Shown here: piece after piece, positions 36,050-44,723 of the stretch
Numbering within the stretch: the stretch's first letter is position 1
Layout: the number at the start of each line of letters is the position of its first letter
Source of the DNA: Streptomyces sp. PT12
Lineage (GTDB): Bacteria > Actinomycetota > Actinomycetes > Streptomycetales > Streptomycetaceae
Assembly: GCF_003311645.1 (NCBI RefSeq)
Contig: NZ_QEST01000048.1
Location: forward strand, 1-64,000
Reading direction: 5' to 3'
DNA: 64,000 nucleotides
Program-made: the position numbers and the translations under genes
The notes under the pieces: model-generated
The model's database searches: none
Seen by the model: the letters and a program-made list of their open reading frames with translations, nothing else
Told to the model about the DNA's origin: nothing

Positions 36050-37772
36050 GGACTGCTCGTTCTCCTCGTGGGCGCCGCGCCGTCGCAGGGAACGCGGTCG
36101 TGTCGGTGGTACGGACGGCGAGGGCCGAGCCCTCGGGGGTGGGGCGGAGGGTGACGACGAGGTGGCGCCGCCAGTGGGCATCGTCCCGCTCGGGGTGGTC
36201 CTCGCGCCAGTGACTACCGCGGGTCTCGGGGCGGAGGGACGCCACGGCGGTCAGCACGCGGGCGACCAGGTGCAGATTAGCCGTCTCCCACGCCTCGGCG
36301 CCCGGCTCGGCCGGTTTGCGGTCGACGTCAGAGGCCAGCGCGTCCAGGGCCACGGCGGCCTCCGCCAGGCTGGCGCTCGAACGCAGCACCCCGGCGCCCG
36401 CGGTCATCACGCGCTGGATCGTGGCGCGCGCCTCGGGCGGCAGCAGGCCCGGGCCGGACGCGGGGGCGGGGGCCGAGGCCGCGGGGGCGGACGCGGGGGC
36501 GTCGTCGGCGATGGCGGCGGCGATGCGCTCGGCGAAGACCAGGCCCTCGAGGAGGGAGTTGGAGGCGAGCCGGTTGGCGCCGTGCACGCCGGTGCAGGCG
36601 GTCTCGCCGCAGGCGTAGAGCCCTGGCACGGTGGTGTGGCCCGCCAGGTCGGTGCGGACCCCGCCCGAGGCGTAGTGCGCGGCCGGGGCGACGGGGATCG
36701 GCTCGCGCACCGGGTCGATGCCGTGCGCGCGGCACGCGGCCAGGATGGTGGGGAAACGCCGCTCCCACTCATCGGCCCCGAAGTGCCGGGCGTCCAGATA
36801 CATGTGGGAGACGTCCTGCTCGCGCATGCGCCGCGTGATCGCCCTGGCGACGATGTCGCGGGGGGCGAGCTCGGCCAGCTCGTGCCGCCCCCGCATGAAC
36901 CGCGTTCCCCCGGCGTCGACCAGGTGGGCGCCCTCGCCGCGCACCGCCTCGGAGATCAGCGGCTGCTGGCCCTTGGCGTCCGCGCCGAGGAACAGGACGG
37001 TCGGGTGGAACTGGACGAACTCCAGGTCCGAGACCTCGGCGCCCGCGCGCAGCGCGAGCGCGACGCCGTCACCCGTGGAGACCGCGGGGTTGGTGGTGGC
37101 CGAGAACACCTGGCCCATGCCCCCGGTGGCCAGCACCACGGCGGGGGCGCGGACGGCGCCGACGCCGTCGTGGCGGCCCTCGCCCATGACGTGGAGGGTG
37201 ACCCCGGCGGCCCGGCCATCGGCGTCCTTGAGCAGGTCGAGGGCGAGGGCGTTCTCCACCGTGTCGATGCCCGCGGCGCGCACCGCTGCGACCAGGGCCC
37301 GGGAGATCTCGGCGCCCGTGGCGTCGCCGCCCGCGTGCGCGATGCGGCGGCGGTGGTGGCCGCCCTCGCGGGTCAGCGCGATCCGCCCCTCGGGGTCCTC
37401 GTCGAACCTGGCGCCCAGCGCGATCAGCCGCCGCACGGCCCGCGGGCCCTCGGTGACCAGCGCCTCGACCGCGGCCTCGTCGCACAGCCCGGCCCCGGCG
37501 ACCAGGGTGTCGTCGCGGTGCTGCGCGGGGGTGTCGCCCTCGCCGAGGGCGGCGGCGATGCCGCCCTGGGCCCAGCGCGTCGAGCCGTCGTCGAGGCGGG
37601 CCTTGGTGACGATCACGGTGCGCAGGCCCGTCGCGGCGCAGCGCAGCGCCGCGGTCAGCCCGGCGATGCCGGAGCCGACGACGACCACGTCGGCGTCGAT
37701 GGACCAGCCGGGGGCGGGCGCGGGGAGCGCGGCGGGCAGCGGAACGGCTATCGGGGGGTGGGCGTCGCTCAT
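36036..37772 (-). CDS. nadB: L-aspartate oxidase
   Basis: 578-aa FAD flavoenzyme that oxidises aspartate to iminoaspartate for quinolinate synthesis. N-terminal dinucleotide motif ADVVVVGSGIAGLTAALRC (about residues 27-45). The succinate dehydrogenase/fumarate reductase-like substrate region is present (EFVQFHPTVLF, GEGAHLVDAGGTRFM, RDIVARAITRRM, HYASGGVRTDLAGHT), as is the GLYACGETACTGVHGANRLASNSLLEGLVF signature. ATG 37772 overlaps the panC stop (ATGA). Confidence 0.97.
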   Translation of the reverse strand: MSDAHPPIAVPLPAALPAPAPGWSIDADVVVVGSGIAGLTAALRCAATGLRTVIVTKARLDDGSTRWAQGGIAAALGEGDTPAQHRDDTLVAGAGLCDEAAVEALVTEGPRAVRRLIALGARFDEDPEGRIALTREGGHHRRRIAHAGGDATGAEISRALVAAVRAAGIDTVENALALDLLKDADGRAAGVTLHVMGEGRHDGVGAVRAPAVVLATGGMGQVFSATTNPAVSTGDGVALALRAGAEVSDLEFVQFHPTVLFLGADAKGQQPLISEAVRGEGAHLVDAGGTRFMRGRHELAELAPRDIVARAITRRMREQDVSHMYLDARHFGADEWERRFPTILAACRAHGIDPVREPIPVAPAAHYASGGVRTDLAGHTTVPGLYACGETACTGVHGANRLASNSLLEGLVFAERIAAAIADDAPASAPAASAPAPASGPGLLPPEARATIQRVMTAGAGVLRSSASLAEAAVALDALASDVDRKPAEPGAEAWETANLHLVARVLTAVASLRPETRGSHWREDHPERDDAHWRRHLVVTLRPTPEGSALAVRTTDTTAFPATARRPRGERAVRDQP

Positions 37773-38638
37773 GCGCCCGCTCCCAGCGTGAGGCGGACGT
37801 TGTCGATCAGCCGGGTGGCGCCGACGCGGGCCGCCACCGCCAGGATCGCCTCGCCGGTGTGGGTGTCGGGGACCTCGGTGAAGCCGACGGGGTCGGCGAG
37901 CGCCAGATAGTCGAGGACGAGCGGCGGATCGGCGAGCGCGGCGGCCTCGAGCACGGCGGAGGCGGCGGAACGCGCGGCCTCGGGCGTGGCGTTCGGCATC
38001 CGGGCCGCGGCGGAGAGCGCGCGGTGCAGGGCGAGCGCGGTGGCGCGCTCGGGGGCGCTCAGGTAGCGGTTCCGGCTGGAGAGGGCCAGGCCGTCGGGCT
38101 CGCGCACGGTGGGCACCCCGGTGATCTCGACGGGGAAGCTCAGGTCGGCGACCATGCGGCGGATCAGGGCGAGCTGCTGCGCGTCCTTCTCGCCGAACAT
38201 CGCGTGGTGGGGCCTGACCAGGTGCAGCAGCTTGGCGACGACGGTGAGCACGCCGTCGAAGTGCCCCGGCCTGAACGCGCCTTCGAGCCGGTCGCCCACC
38301 GGGCCAGCGGCGATCCGCACCTGGGGCTCGCCCGCGGGGTAGACCTCGTCGTCCGTGGGCGCGAACACCAGGTCGGCCCCCGCGGCCTCGGCCAGCGCCA
38401 CGTCGGCGTCCAGGGTGCGGGGGTAGCGCTCGAAGTCCTCGCCCGCGCCGAACTGGAGGGGGTTCACATAGACCGTGACCACCACGAGGCCGCCGGGCGC
38501 GAGGCGCTTGCGGGCCGCCTCGATGTTGGCCGCGTGGCCCTCGTGCAGCGCGCCGAGGGTCATCACCACGGCCCGCTCGGCGCCGGGGGCGCAGCGCGCG
38601 TGCAGCTCTGCGGCGCGGCGCGCCACGGCAATCGTCAT
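37769..38638 (-). CDS. panC: Pantothenate synthetase
   Basis: 289-aa ligase joining pantoate and beta-alanine. Nucleotidyltransferase motifs are present: VVMTLGALHEGHAANI (HIGH-like), VYVNPLQFG, RPGHFDGVLTVVAKL, FGEKDAQQLALIRRM and GLALSSRNRYLS (KMSKS-like). ATG 38638 overlaps the stop of the DUF2520 gene upstream (ATGA) and the stop overlaps nadB, so translation is coupled along the run. Confidence 0.97.
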   Translation of the reverse strand: MTIAVARRAAELHARCAPGAERAVVMTLGALHEGHAANIEAARKRLAPGGLVVVTVYVNPLQFGAGEDFERYPRTLDADVALAEAAGADLVFAPTDDEVYPAGEPQVRIAAGPVGDRLEGAFRPGHFDGVLTVVAKLLHLVRPHHAMFGEKDAQQLALIRRMVADLSFPVEITGVPTVREPDGLALSSRNRYLSAPERATALALHRALSAAARMPNATPEAARSAASAVLEAAALADPPLVLDYLALADPVGFTEVPDTHTGEAILAVAARVGATRLIDNVRLTLGAGA

Positions 38639-39669
38639 CGTTGTCCTCCATCGGCGCCCGCGCCGCCCGCGCCCGCGGGGCCTTCCGTGCCGCCCTGGGC
38701 CAGGACGCCGAGCAGGGCCTCGGCGAGCTCGGGCTTGAGCAGGCCGTGGTCGAGGGCGCGGTCCGCGGTGGTGCGGGCCATCGCGAGATAACCGGCCAGC
38801 GCGTGCGGGGCGTGCGCGCGCAGCTCGGCGACATGGGCGGCGACGGTCCCCGCGTCGCCGCGGGCCACGGGGCCCGTCAGGGCGGCGTCGCCCGAGCGCA
38901 GGGCGTTGTCGAGCGCGGCGCCGAGCAGCGGGCCCAGCATGCGGTCGGGGGCCGCGACCCCCGCGGCGCGCAGCAGCTCGAGCGACTGGGCGACCAGGGT
39001 GACCAGGTGGTTGGCGCCGAGCGCGAGGGCCGCGTGGTAGAGCGGGCGGGCCGACTCGTCGATCCACTCGGGCTCGCCGCCCATCTCGATCACCAGCGCC
39101 TCGGCCGCGAGCCGCAGCTCGGCGGGGGCCGTGACCCCGAACGAGCAGCCCGCGAGGCGCTGCACGTCCACCGGGGTGCCGGTGAACGTCATCACCGGGT
39201 GCAGCGCGAGCGGCAGCCCGCCCGCGCGCAGCGCCGGGTCGAGCACGGCCGTGCCCCAGCGCCCCGAGCAGTGCGCGACCAGCTGGCCCTGGCGCACCGC
39301 GCCGGTCTCGGCCAGGCCCACGACCAGGCCCGCGAGCGCGTCGTCGGGAACGGTCAGCAGCACTAGGTCGGCGCGCGCGAGCACCTCGTCGGGGGCGACC
39401 AGCGGAACGCCGGGCAGCAGCGCCTCCGCCCGCCGCCGCGACGCGTCGGACACCCCGGAGACGGCCACCGGGCGGTGCCCGGCCAGGCTGAGCGCGGCGG
39501 CGAGCGCGGGGCCCACGCGGCCCGCGCCGACGACGCCGACACGGAGCCGGGCGGGGCGGTCCCGGGCGTCGGTGGCGCGCGGGGCGTTGACGGCGGCGTT
39601 CACGGCGGGGCGTGCCTCTTTCGATCGAGCGTTCCGGTCCTTCGGTCCGGTACCGGACGTCGCTCCCAT
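38635..39669 (-). CDS. DUF2520 Rossmann-like oxidoreductase
   Basis: 344 aa if started at ATG 39669. The N-terminal NAD-binding motif is LRVGVVGAGRVGPALAAALS (from about residue 42). The middle has LLTVPDDALAGLVV and LALHPVMTFTG, and the C-terminal half is the DUF2520 helical domain (PLYHAALALGANHLVTLVAQ). This family sits next to panC in many actinobacteria and resembles ketopantoate/P5C reductases, hinting at a role in pantoate supply, but that is unproven. The start is uncertain: GTG 39603 would remove 22 residues and has AGAGG about 12 nt upstream. Confidence 0.85.
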   Translation of the reverse strand: MGATSGTGPKDRNARSKEARPAVNAAVNAPRATDARDRPARLRVGVVGAGRVGPALAAALSLAGHRPVAVSGVSDASRRRAEALLPGVPLVAPDEVLARADLVLLTVPDDALAGLVVGLAETGAVRQGQLVAHCSGRWGTAVLDPALRAGGLPLALHPVMTFTGTPVDVQRLAGCSFGVTAPAELRLAAEALVIEMGGEPEWIDESARPLYHAALALGANHLVTLVAQSLELLRAAGVAAPDRMLGPLLGAALDNALRSGDAALTGPVARGDAGTVAAHVAELRAHAPHALAGYLAMARTTADRALDHGLLKPELAEALLGVLAQGGTEGPAGAGGAGADGGQR

Positions 39670-39714
39670 GCTACGACCGCCCGCCGGGGCGCCCGCTCGG
39701 CCCTCGCGCCCGGC

Positions 39715-40419
39715 TCAGCGCCCCCCGGCCCGCACCAGGCCCGTCTCATAGGCCAGGACGACGGCCTGCACCCGGTCGCGCAGCCGCAGCTTGGCGAGGA
39801 TCCGCCCGACATGGGTCTTGACGGTCGCCTCGGAGACGAACAGCTCGCCCGCGATCTCGCCGTTCGACATCCCCTGGGCGATCAGCATGAGCACCTCGCG
39901 CTCCCGCTCCGTGAGCTGGTCGATCTCGGGGTGCGCCGAGCGGTCGGGCGTGGGCAGCAGCGTGATGAAGCGGTCGAGGAGGCGGCGCGTGGTGGACGGG
40001 GCGACGACCGCGTCGCCGCTGCGCACCGCGCGGATCGCGGCCAGCAGCTCGTCGGGTGGCACGTCCTTGAGCATGAAGCCCGCCGCGCCCGCCTTCAGCC
40101 CGGAGAACGCGTACTCGTCGAGGTCGAACGTCGTCAGGATCAGCACCTTGGGCGCCCCTGGGCCGCCCGCGCCGCCCTGGCAGATGCGGCGCGTGGTCTC
40201 CACCCCGTCGAGGCGTGGCATGCGCACATCCATCAGCACGACGTCGACCGATATGGAGCGCAGCACGTCCAGCGCCTCGACGCCGTCGCCCGCCTCCGCG
40301 GTGACCTCCATGTCCTCCTGGGCGGCCAGCACCATCTTGAACCCCGTGCGCAGCAGCACCTGGTCGTCCACCAGCATCACCCGGATCGGCCCCCCGGCCG
40401 CCCCCTCGGTCTCGCTCAT
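39715..40419 (-). CDS. NarL/LuxR-type response regulator
   Basis: 234 aa. Receiver domain with [16 protein letters not shown], phosphoacceptor Asp in [13 protein letters not shown], and Lys in [11 protein letters not shown]. The C-terminal LuxR HTH is [43 protein letters not shown] 40419 has AGGAAG nearby. It is paired with the histidine kinase 94 bp upstream, whose gap holds short ATCCTGATC-like repeats. The cofactor genes follow after 45 bp, so they could be co-transcribed or controlled by it. Confidence 0.95.
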   Translation of the reverse strand: MSETEGAAGGPIRVMLVDDQVLLRTGFKMVLAAQEDMEVTAEAGDGVEALDVLRSISVDVVLMDVRMPRLDGVETTRRICQGGAGGPGAPKVLILTTFDLDEYAFSGLKAGAAGFMLKDVPPDELLAAIRAVRSGDAVVAPSTTRRLLDRFITLLPTPDRSAHPEIDQLTEREREVLMLIAQGMSNGEIAGELFVSEATVKTHVGRILAKLRLRDRVQAVVLAYETGLVRAGGR

Positions 40420-40513
40420 GCTTCCTGCCCTCGCCTCCCGGCCTCGCGGCCCTCGCCGGTCGCCCGCCCCGGTCATCCTGATCATCCTGATCGCCCTGAT
40501 CGCCCGCGGCGCC

Positions 40514-41725
40514 TCACTCGCCGCCGGTCAGCGGGAGCGTCGCGCTGATCCGGAAGCCGCCGCCGGGGCGAGGCCCCGCCAGCAGGACCCCGCCGACCAT
40601 GCCGACCCGCTCCCGCATCCCGATCAGCCCCTGGCCGAGGCCGTCGGCGCCGCGCTCCTCGTACAAGTCCCGCTGCGCGCCGCGCCCGTCGTCCTCGGCG
40701 AGCACGGTGAGCGCGTCGCTGCCGTACTCCAGTGTGACGGTCGCGCCGACGTCGGGGCCGCCGTGCTTCCGCGAGTTGGTCAGGGCCTCCTGGACGATCC
40801 GGTACGCCGTCAGCTCCACGCCGCTCGGCAGCGGCCTCGGGGTGCCCGCTATGCGGAACTCCACCGGCAGCCCGGTGTCCCGTACCTGGTCCACGAGGTC
40901 GGCGAGCTGCTCGACGCCCGGCTGCGGCACATAGTCCTGGCCGGTGGCCGAGGCGTCCTCGCTGCGCAGCACGCCGAGCAGCCTGCGCATCTCCGTCAGC
41001 GCCTGGCGCCCGGTGCCCGATATCGTGCGCAGCGCCGTCCTGGTCTGCTCGGGCGCGGTGTCGAGCACATAGGCCGCGCCGTCCGCCTGGACGACCATCA
41101 CCGATACGTTGTGCGCGACGACGTCGTGCAACTCCCTGGCGATGCGGGCGCGTTCGGCGGCCACGGCCATCCTGGCCTGGGTCTCGCGCTCCTGCTCGAG
41201 GCGGTGGGCGCGCTGCTCGAGCTCCGCGTAGTACGCGCGCCTGGTGCGCAGCGAGTCGCCGAGCACCCAGGCGAGGCAGAAGGCGACGGTCAGGAAGACG
41301 GCGCCGAGCACCGCGTTCGCCATGGACTCGTCGGCGTCCTCGGTGGGCCAGCGGAGCGAGGCGACGGTGGGCGCGAGCAGCGACATCAGCAGGGCGAGGC
41401 GGGAGGCACAGCGGGCGCTGCCCGAGGCGTTGGTGTAGATGACGACGAAGAACGCGAAGTTCGCCGGGAGGGGCGGGACGTCGCCCACGACCTGGAGCAG
41501 GCCGATGCCGCCGGCGGCCAGCAGCGTCCGCTCGGGCCAGCGGCGGCGCAGGGTCATCACCCCGGCGAGCAGCACGGACACCAGCAGGGCGCCCCACTCG
41601 GGCCCGGCGTAGGCGTCCTGCTCGGGCAGCGCGATGACCATGAAGGAGGTGAAGAGCAGGACGAACGCCCAGAAGCCGTCCACCCAGGTCGGGTGACGGC
41701 GCAGGAATTCGTAAAGCCGGTTCAC
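40514..41725 (-). CDS. Sensor histidine kinase (NarL-partner, HisKA_3 type)
   Basis: 403 aa. The N-terminal half has several membrane segments ([33 protein letters not shown], the FAFFVVIY region, [17 protein letters not shown]), typical of the Streptomyces DUF7134-type sensor. A dimerisation helix carries the phosphorylated His in [20 protein letters not shown], followed by a HATPase domain ([35 protein letters not shown]). GTG 41725 lies 7 nt after TACTCT, a leaderless start. Signal unknown. Confidence 0.94.
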   Translation of the reverse strand: MNRLYEFLRRHPTWVDGFWAFVLLFTSFMVIALPEQDAYAGPEWGALLVSVLLAGVMTLRRRWPERTLLAAGGIGLLQVVGDVPPLPANFAFFVVIYTNASGSARCASRLALLMSLLAPTVASLRWPTEDADESMANAVLGAVFLTVAFCLAWVLGDSLRTRRAYYAELEQRAHRLEQERETQARMAVAAERARIARELHDVVAHNVSVMVVQADGAAYVLDTAPEQTRTALRTISGTGRQALTEMRRLLGVLRSEDASATGQDYVPQPGVEQLADLVDQVRDTGLPVEFRIAGTPRPLPSGVELTAYRIVQEALTNSRKHGGPDVGATVTLEYGSDALTVLAEDDGRGAQRDLYEERGADGLGQGLIGMRERVGMVGGVLLAGPRPGGGFRISATLPLTGGE

Positions 41726-41732
41726 GTCACCC

Positions 41733-41738
41733 AGAGTA
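41733..41738 (-). promoter_or_regulatory. -10 box TACTCT, leaderless GTG of the histidine kinase
   Basis: TACTCT, 7 nt, then GTG 41725. Confidence 0.6.
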
Positions 41739-41824
41739 GGCACGGTGTGCGACTCGGGAGTCAACCGGACGGCCGATACGTGATGCCTCCACCTACTCCT
41801 CAAGGTGGACGGCGGGTGGTGACG

Positions 41825-42802
41825 ATGGTCAGGGATGGGCGGCCCGATGGATGGCGGGCGGCGATGGAGCGGGCGCTGTACGGGCCTGGTGGCTTCTTTC
41901 TGCGGCACGCGCCCGCCGCGCACTTCAGGACGGCGGTGCACGCGTCGCCGCTCTTCGCCGTGGCGGTCGCGCGGCTGCTCGAACGCGTGGACGTGGCGCT
42001 CGGGCGGCCCGGCGAGCTGGCGTTCGTGGACATCGGGGCGGGCCGGGGGGAGCTGGTGACGGGCGTGCTCGCGGCGTTGCCCCCCGACGTGGGCGCGCGG
42101 GTGCGCCCGTACGCCGTGGAACGCGCCCCCCGCCCGCCGGGGCTCGACCCGGCGATCGTGTGGCGCGCCGAGGCGCCGCGGGGCGCGGTGGGGCTGCTGT
42201 TCGCCAACGAGTGGCTGGACAACGTCCCGCTCGACGTCGCCGAGGTCGGCCCCGACGGGGTGGCCAGGACCGTGCTGGTGGACGGGGACGGCGCGGAACG
42301 GCTCGGCCCCCCGGTGGCCGGGGCCGACGCGGCGTGGCTGGCGCGCTGGTGGCCGCTGGGCCCCGAGCCGGGGGCGCGGGCGGAGATCGGGCTGCCGCGC
42401 GACGCGGCCTGGGCCGACGCCGTGGCCACCCTCGCGCGCGGCTGCGCCGTGGCCGTCGACTACGCGCACACCAGGGACGCGAGGCCGCCGCTCGGCACGC
42501 TCACGGGCTACAGGGACGGCCGCGCCGTGCCCCCGGTGCCCGACGGCGACCGCGACCTGACCGCGCACGTGGCCATCGACGCCTGCGCGGGCCCAGGGTC
42601 GGTCCTGCTGACGCAGCGGGGCGCGCTCGCGGCGCTCGGGGTGGACGGGCGGCGCCCGTCGCTCGACCTCGCGAGCGCCGACCCGGTGGCGTATCTGCGG
42701 GCCCTCGGCGCGGCGGGCGAGGCGGCCGAGCTGACCGACCCCGGCGGGCTCGGCGGCTTCACCTGGCTCGTTCAGCCCGTCGGCATCCCCGCGCCCCTGT
42801 AG
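41825..42802 (+). CDS. MidA/NDUFAF7-family (DUF185) SAM-dependent methyltransferase
   Basis: 325 aa. SAM motif [17 protein letters not shown] is followed by the family-typical [18 protein letters not shown] (compare NEFxDxLPV in NDUFAF7/MidA) and a late [16 protein letters not shown]-terminal [34 protein letters not shown] also matches the family start, where a donor partner is engaged. NDUFAF7 methylates an Arg of the NuoD homologue NDUFS2 during complex I assembly; here the gene is convergent with a nuoD-like gene. ATG 41825 or GTG 41819 could be the start; neither has a strong ribosome site. Confidence 0.85.
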   Translation: MVRDGRPDGWRAAMERALYGPGGFFLRHAPAAHFRTAVHASPLFAVAVARLLERVDVALGRPGELAFVDIGAGRGELVTGVLAALPPDVGARVRPYAVERAPRPPGLDPAIVWRAEAPRGAVGLLFANEWLDNVPLDVAEVGPDGVARTVLVDGDGAERLGPPVAGADAAWLARWWPLGPEPGARAEIGLPRDAAWADAVATLARGCAVAVDYAHTRDARPPLGTLTGYRDGRAVPPVPDGDRDLTAHVAIDACAGPGSVLLTQRGALAALGVDGRRPSLDLASADPVAYLRALGAAGEAAELTDPGGLGGFTWLVQPVGIPAPL

Positions 42803-42822
42803 AACGGGCCGCGGGCGCCGCC

Positions 42823-42905
42823 CACTTGTCGACTCACTCGTCGTGTCGCTCCACTCGTCGCTCCACTCGTCGTGTCGCTTCACTCGTCGCTTCACTTGTC
42901 GATGT
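42823..42905. repeat. 29-bp tandem array spanning the nuoD-like stop codon
   Basis: Copies at 42835-42863 and 42864-42892 differ at two bases. Partial copies lie on either side (42823-42834 and 42893-42905). Each 29-bp unit is itself a 17-bp plus 12-bp pair of CACTCGTCG-starting blocks. The minus-strand stop (42892-42894) lies inside the array. Confidence 0.9.
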
Positions 42906-44076
42906 CGCCGACCACGAAGAAGAACGACCCCAGGATCGCCACCATGTCCGCCACCAGCGTCCCCGGCAGCAGCTCGCCCAGCGCCTGGATGTTGTTGAAC
43001 GACGCGGAGCGCAGCTTGAGCCGGTACGGCGTCTTCTCGCCCTTGGACACCAGGTAGTAGCCGTTGATGCCCAGGGGGTTCTCCGTCCAGGCGTAGGTGG
43101 CGCCCTCGGGGGCCTTGAGCACCTTGGGCAGCCGCTGGTTGACGGGCCCTGGCGGCAGCTCGGCCAGCCGGTCGAGGCACGCGTCGGCGAGGTCGAGTGA
43201 GTTCTTCGCCTGGTCGAGCAGCACCTCGAAGCGGGCCAGGCAGTCGCCCTCGTCCCTGGAGGCCACCCGCAGGACGTCGCCGAGATCGCCATAGGCCAGA
43301 TACGGCTCGTCGCGGCGCAGGTCGAAGTCCACGCCGCTGGCCCGCGCGATCGGCCCCGACACCCCGTAGGCGTGCACGGCGCCCGGCGCCAGGACCCCCA
43401 CGCCGCGCGTCCTGCCGCGGAAGACCTCGTTGCCGAGCACCAGGTCGTCGAAGCGCGTCATCCCGCCGCGCACCGCCGCCACCGCCTCGCGCGCCCGGTC
43501 CGTCCAGCCCGCGGGCAGCTCGTCCTTGAGGCCGCCGACCCGGTTGAACATGTAGTGCATGCGCCCGCCCGAGACCTCCTCCATCGCGTGCTGGAGGCTT
43601 TCGCGCTCGGTGAACGCGTAGAAGATCGGGGTGATGCCGCCGAGCTCCAGCGGATAGGAGCCCAGGAACATCAGGTGGTTGAGCACTCGGTTCAGCTCGG
43701 CGAGCAGCGTGCGCAGCCACACGGCGCGCTCGGGGACCTCCATGCCCAGCATGCGCTCGACGGCGAGGACGACGCCCAGCTCGTTGGAGAACGCCGACAG
43801 CCAGTCGTGCCGGTTGGCCAGGACGATGATCTGCCGGTAGTCGCGCGCCTCGAAAAGCTTCTCCGCGCCCCGGTGCATGTAGCCCACCACCGGCTCGGCC
43901 TTCGAGATGCGCTCCCCGTCGAGTGTCAGTCGCAGCCGCAGCACGCCATGGGTCGCCGGGTGCTGCGGGCCGATGTTGAGCACCATGTCGGTGGTGCCGC
44001 CCTGGCCCTCCTCCGCGCCCGCGGCCCCGCCCCCGATCCCGACCGTCGCTCGCGTGGTGCCCGTGGCGTCCGTCAT
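42892..44076 (-). CDS. Orphan NuoD-like NADH-quinone oxidoreductase 49-kDa subunit
   Basis: 394 aa from ATG 44076 (GGGAG five nt upstream). Complex I NuoD landmarks: [20 protein letters not shown], the HRG motif ([17 protein letters not shown]), [43 protein letters not shown], and the C-terminal [36 protein letters not shown]. No other nuo gene is in the window. At the position aligned with the quinone-binding Tyr108 of mammalian NDUFS2 it has Trp (NRHDWLSAF, canonical xDY), while the His59 and Arg85 equivalents are kept. It may be a paralogue with a different partner or electron acceptor. Streptomyces carry such a second nuoD, from memory. Confidence 0.88.
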   Translation of the reverse strand: MTDATGTTRATVGIGGGAAGAEEGQGGTTDMVLNIGPQHPATHGVLRLRLTLDGERISKAEPVVGYMHRGAEKLFEARDYRQIIVLANRHDWLSAFSNELGVVLAVERMLGMEVPERAVWLRTLLAELNRVLNHLMFLGSYPLELGGITPIFYAFTERESLQHAMEEVSGGRMHYMFNRVGGLKDELPAGWTDRAREAVAAVRGGMTRFDDLVLGNEVFRGRTRGVGVLAPGAVHAYGVSGPIARASGVDFDLRRDEPYLAYGDLGDVLRVASRDEGDCLARFEVLLDQAKNSLDLADACLDRLAELPPGPVNQRLPKVLKAPEGATYAWTENPLGINGYYLVSKGEKTPYRLKLRSASFNNIQALGELLPGTLVADMVAILGSFFFVVGDIDK

Positions 44077-44170
44077 CACGTCTCCCAGCTGCCCGAGGTG
44101 CGCGTGGCCCGGCGCCAGTCTGTCACCCCGAACGCCTTCCCGCGCCGGGTGGATTCGGTGAGCATCCTCG

Positions 44171-44176
44171 TAAGCT
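44171..44176 (+). promoter_or_regulatory. -10 box TAAGCT, leaderless ATG at 44184
   Basis: TAAGCT, 7 nt, then ATG 44184. Confidence 0.6.
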
Positions 44177-44183
44177 TCAAGGC

Positions 44184-44723
44184 ATGGACACGGTGGCTGA
44201 AGGACCGCGACCGGACGGGGGGTCCGAGGTGGCCGAGGTGGCCGAGGTGGCCGAGGTGACAGGCGAGCACTGGCGCCCGGTCCAGCCGGGCCTGCTGCGG
44301 ATGCGCAGGCTGCTGCTCGCGCTGTGGCTGACCCCGCTCACGCTGGTGGGCGCGCTGCTCCCGCCGCTGCTGGGCGCGGGCGCGCTGGGAGCGCTCGGGC
44401 TCGTTCCGCTGGCCCTCGGCCTGTGGGGCTGGCGCGCCCTCGGCCGGAACTGGCGCTCGTGGCGCTACCGCGAGCGCGACGACGACCTGCTGATCAGCCG
44501 GGGCGTGCTGTGGCGGCAGCTGACCGTCGTGCCCTACGGGCGGATGCAGCTCGTCGAGGTCACGTCGGGGCCGCTTGAGCGCAGGTTCGGCCTGGCCAGG
44601 CTCCAGCTGCACACGGCCGCCGCGGCCACCGACGCCACGATCCCCGGGCTGACCCCGCCGGACGCGGAGCGGCTGCGGGACCGGCTCACGGAGCTGGGCG
44701 AGGCCCGCTCGGCGGGGCTGTGA
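44184..44723 (+). CDS. PH-domain (bPH2/YdbS-like) membrane protein
   Basis: 179 aa. An N-terminal repeat [11 protein letters not shown] is encoded by 9-bp tandem units (44226-44258). Two membrane segments ([21 protein letters not shown] and [17 protein letters not shown]) precede a YdbS-type bacterial PH domain ([33 protein letters not shown]...[13 protein letters not shown]). YdbS/YdbT pairs are linked with envelope function in Bacillus. The next gene encodes the YdbT-like partner and overlaps by GTGA. Confidence 0.88.
   Translation: MDTVAEGPRPDGGSEVAEVAEVAEVTGEHWRPVQPGLLRMRRLLLALWLTPLTLVGALLPPLLGAGALGALGLVPLALGLWGWRALGRNWRSWRYRERDDDLLISRGVLWRQLTVVPYGRMQLVEVTSGPLERRFGLARLQLHTAAAATDATIPGLTPPDAERLRDRLTELGEARSAGL
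44226..44258 (+). repeat. 9-bp in-frame tandem repeat (3.7 copies)
   Basis: GAGGTGGCC units at 44226-44234, 44235-44243 and 44244-44252 plus GAGGTG. They encode the Glu-Val-Ala repeat. Confidence 0.9.
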
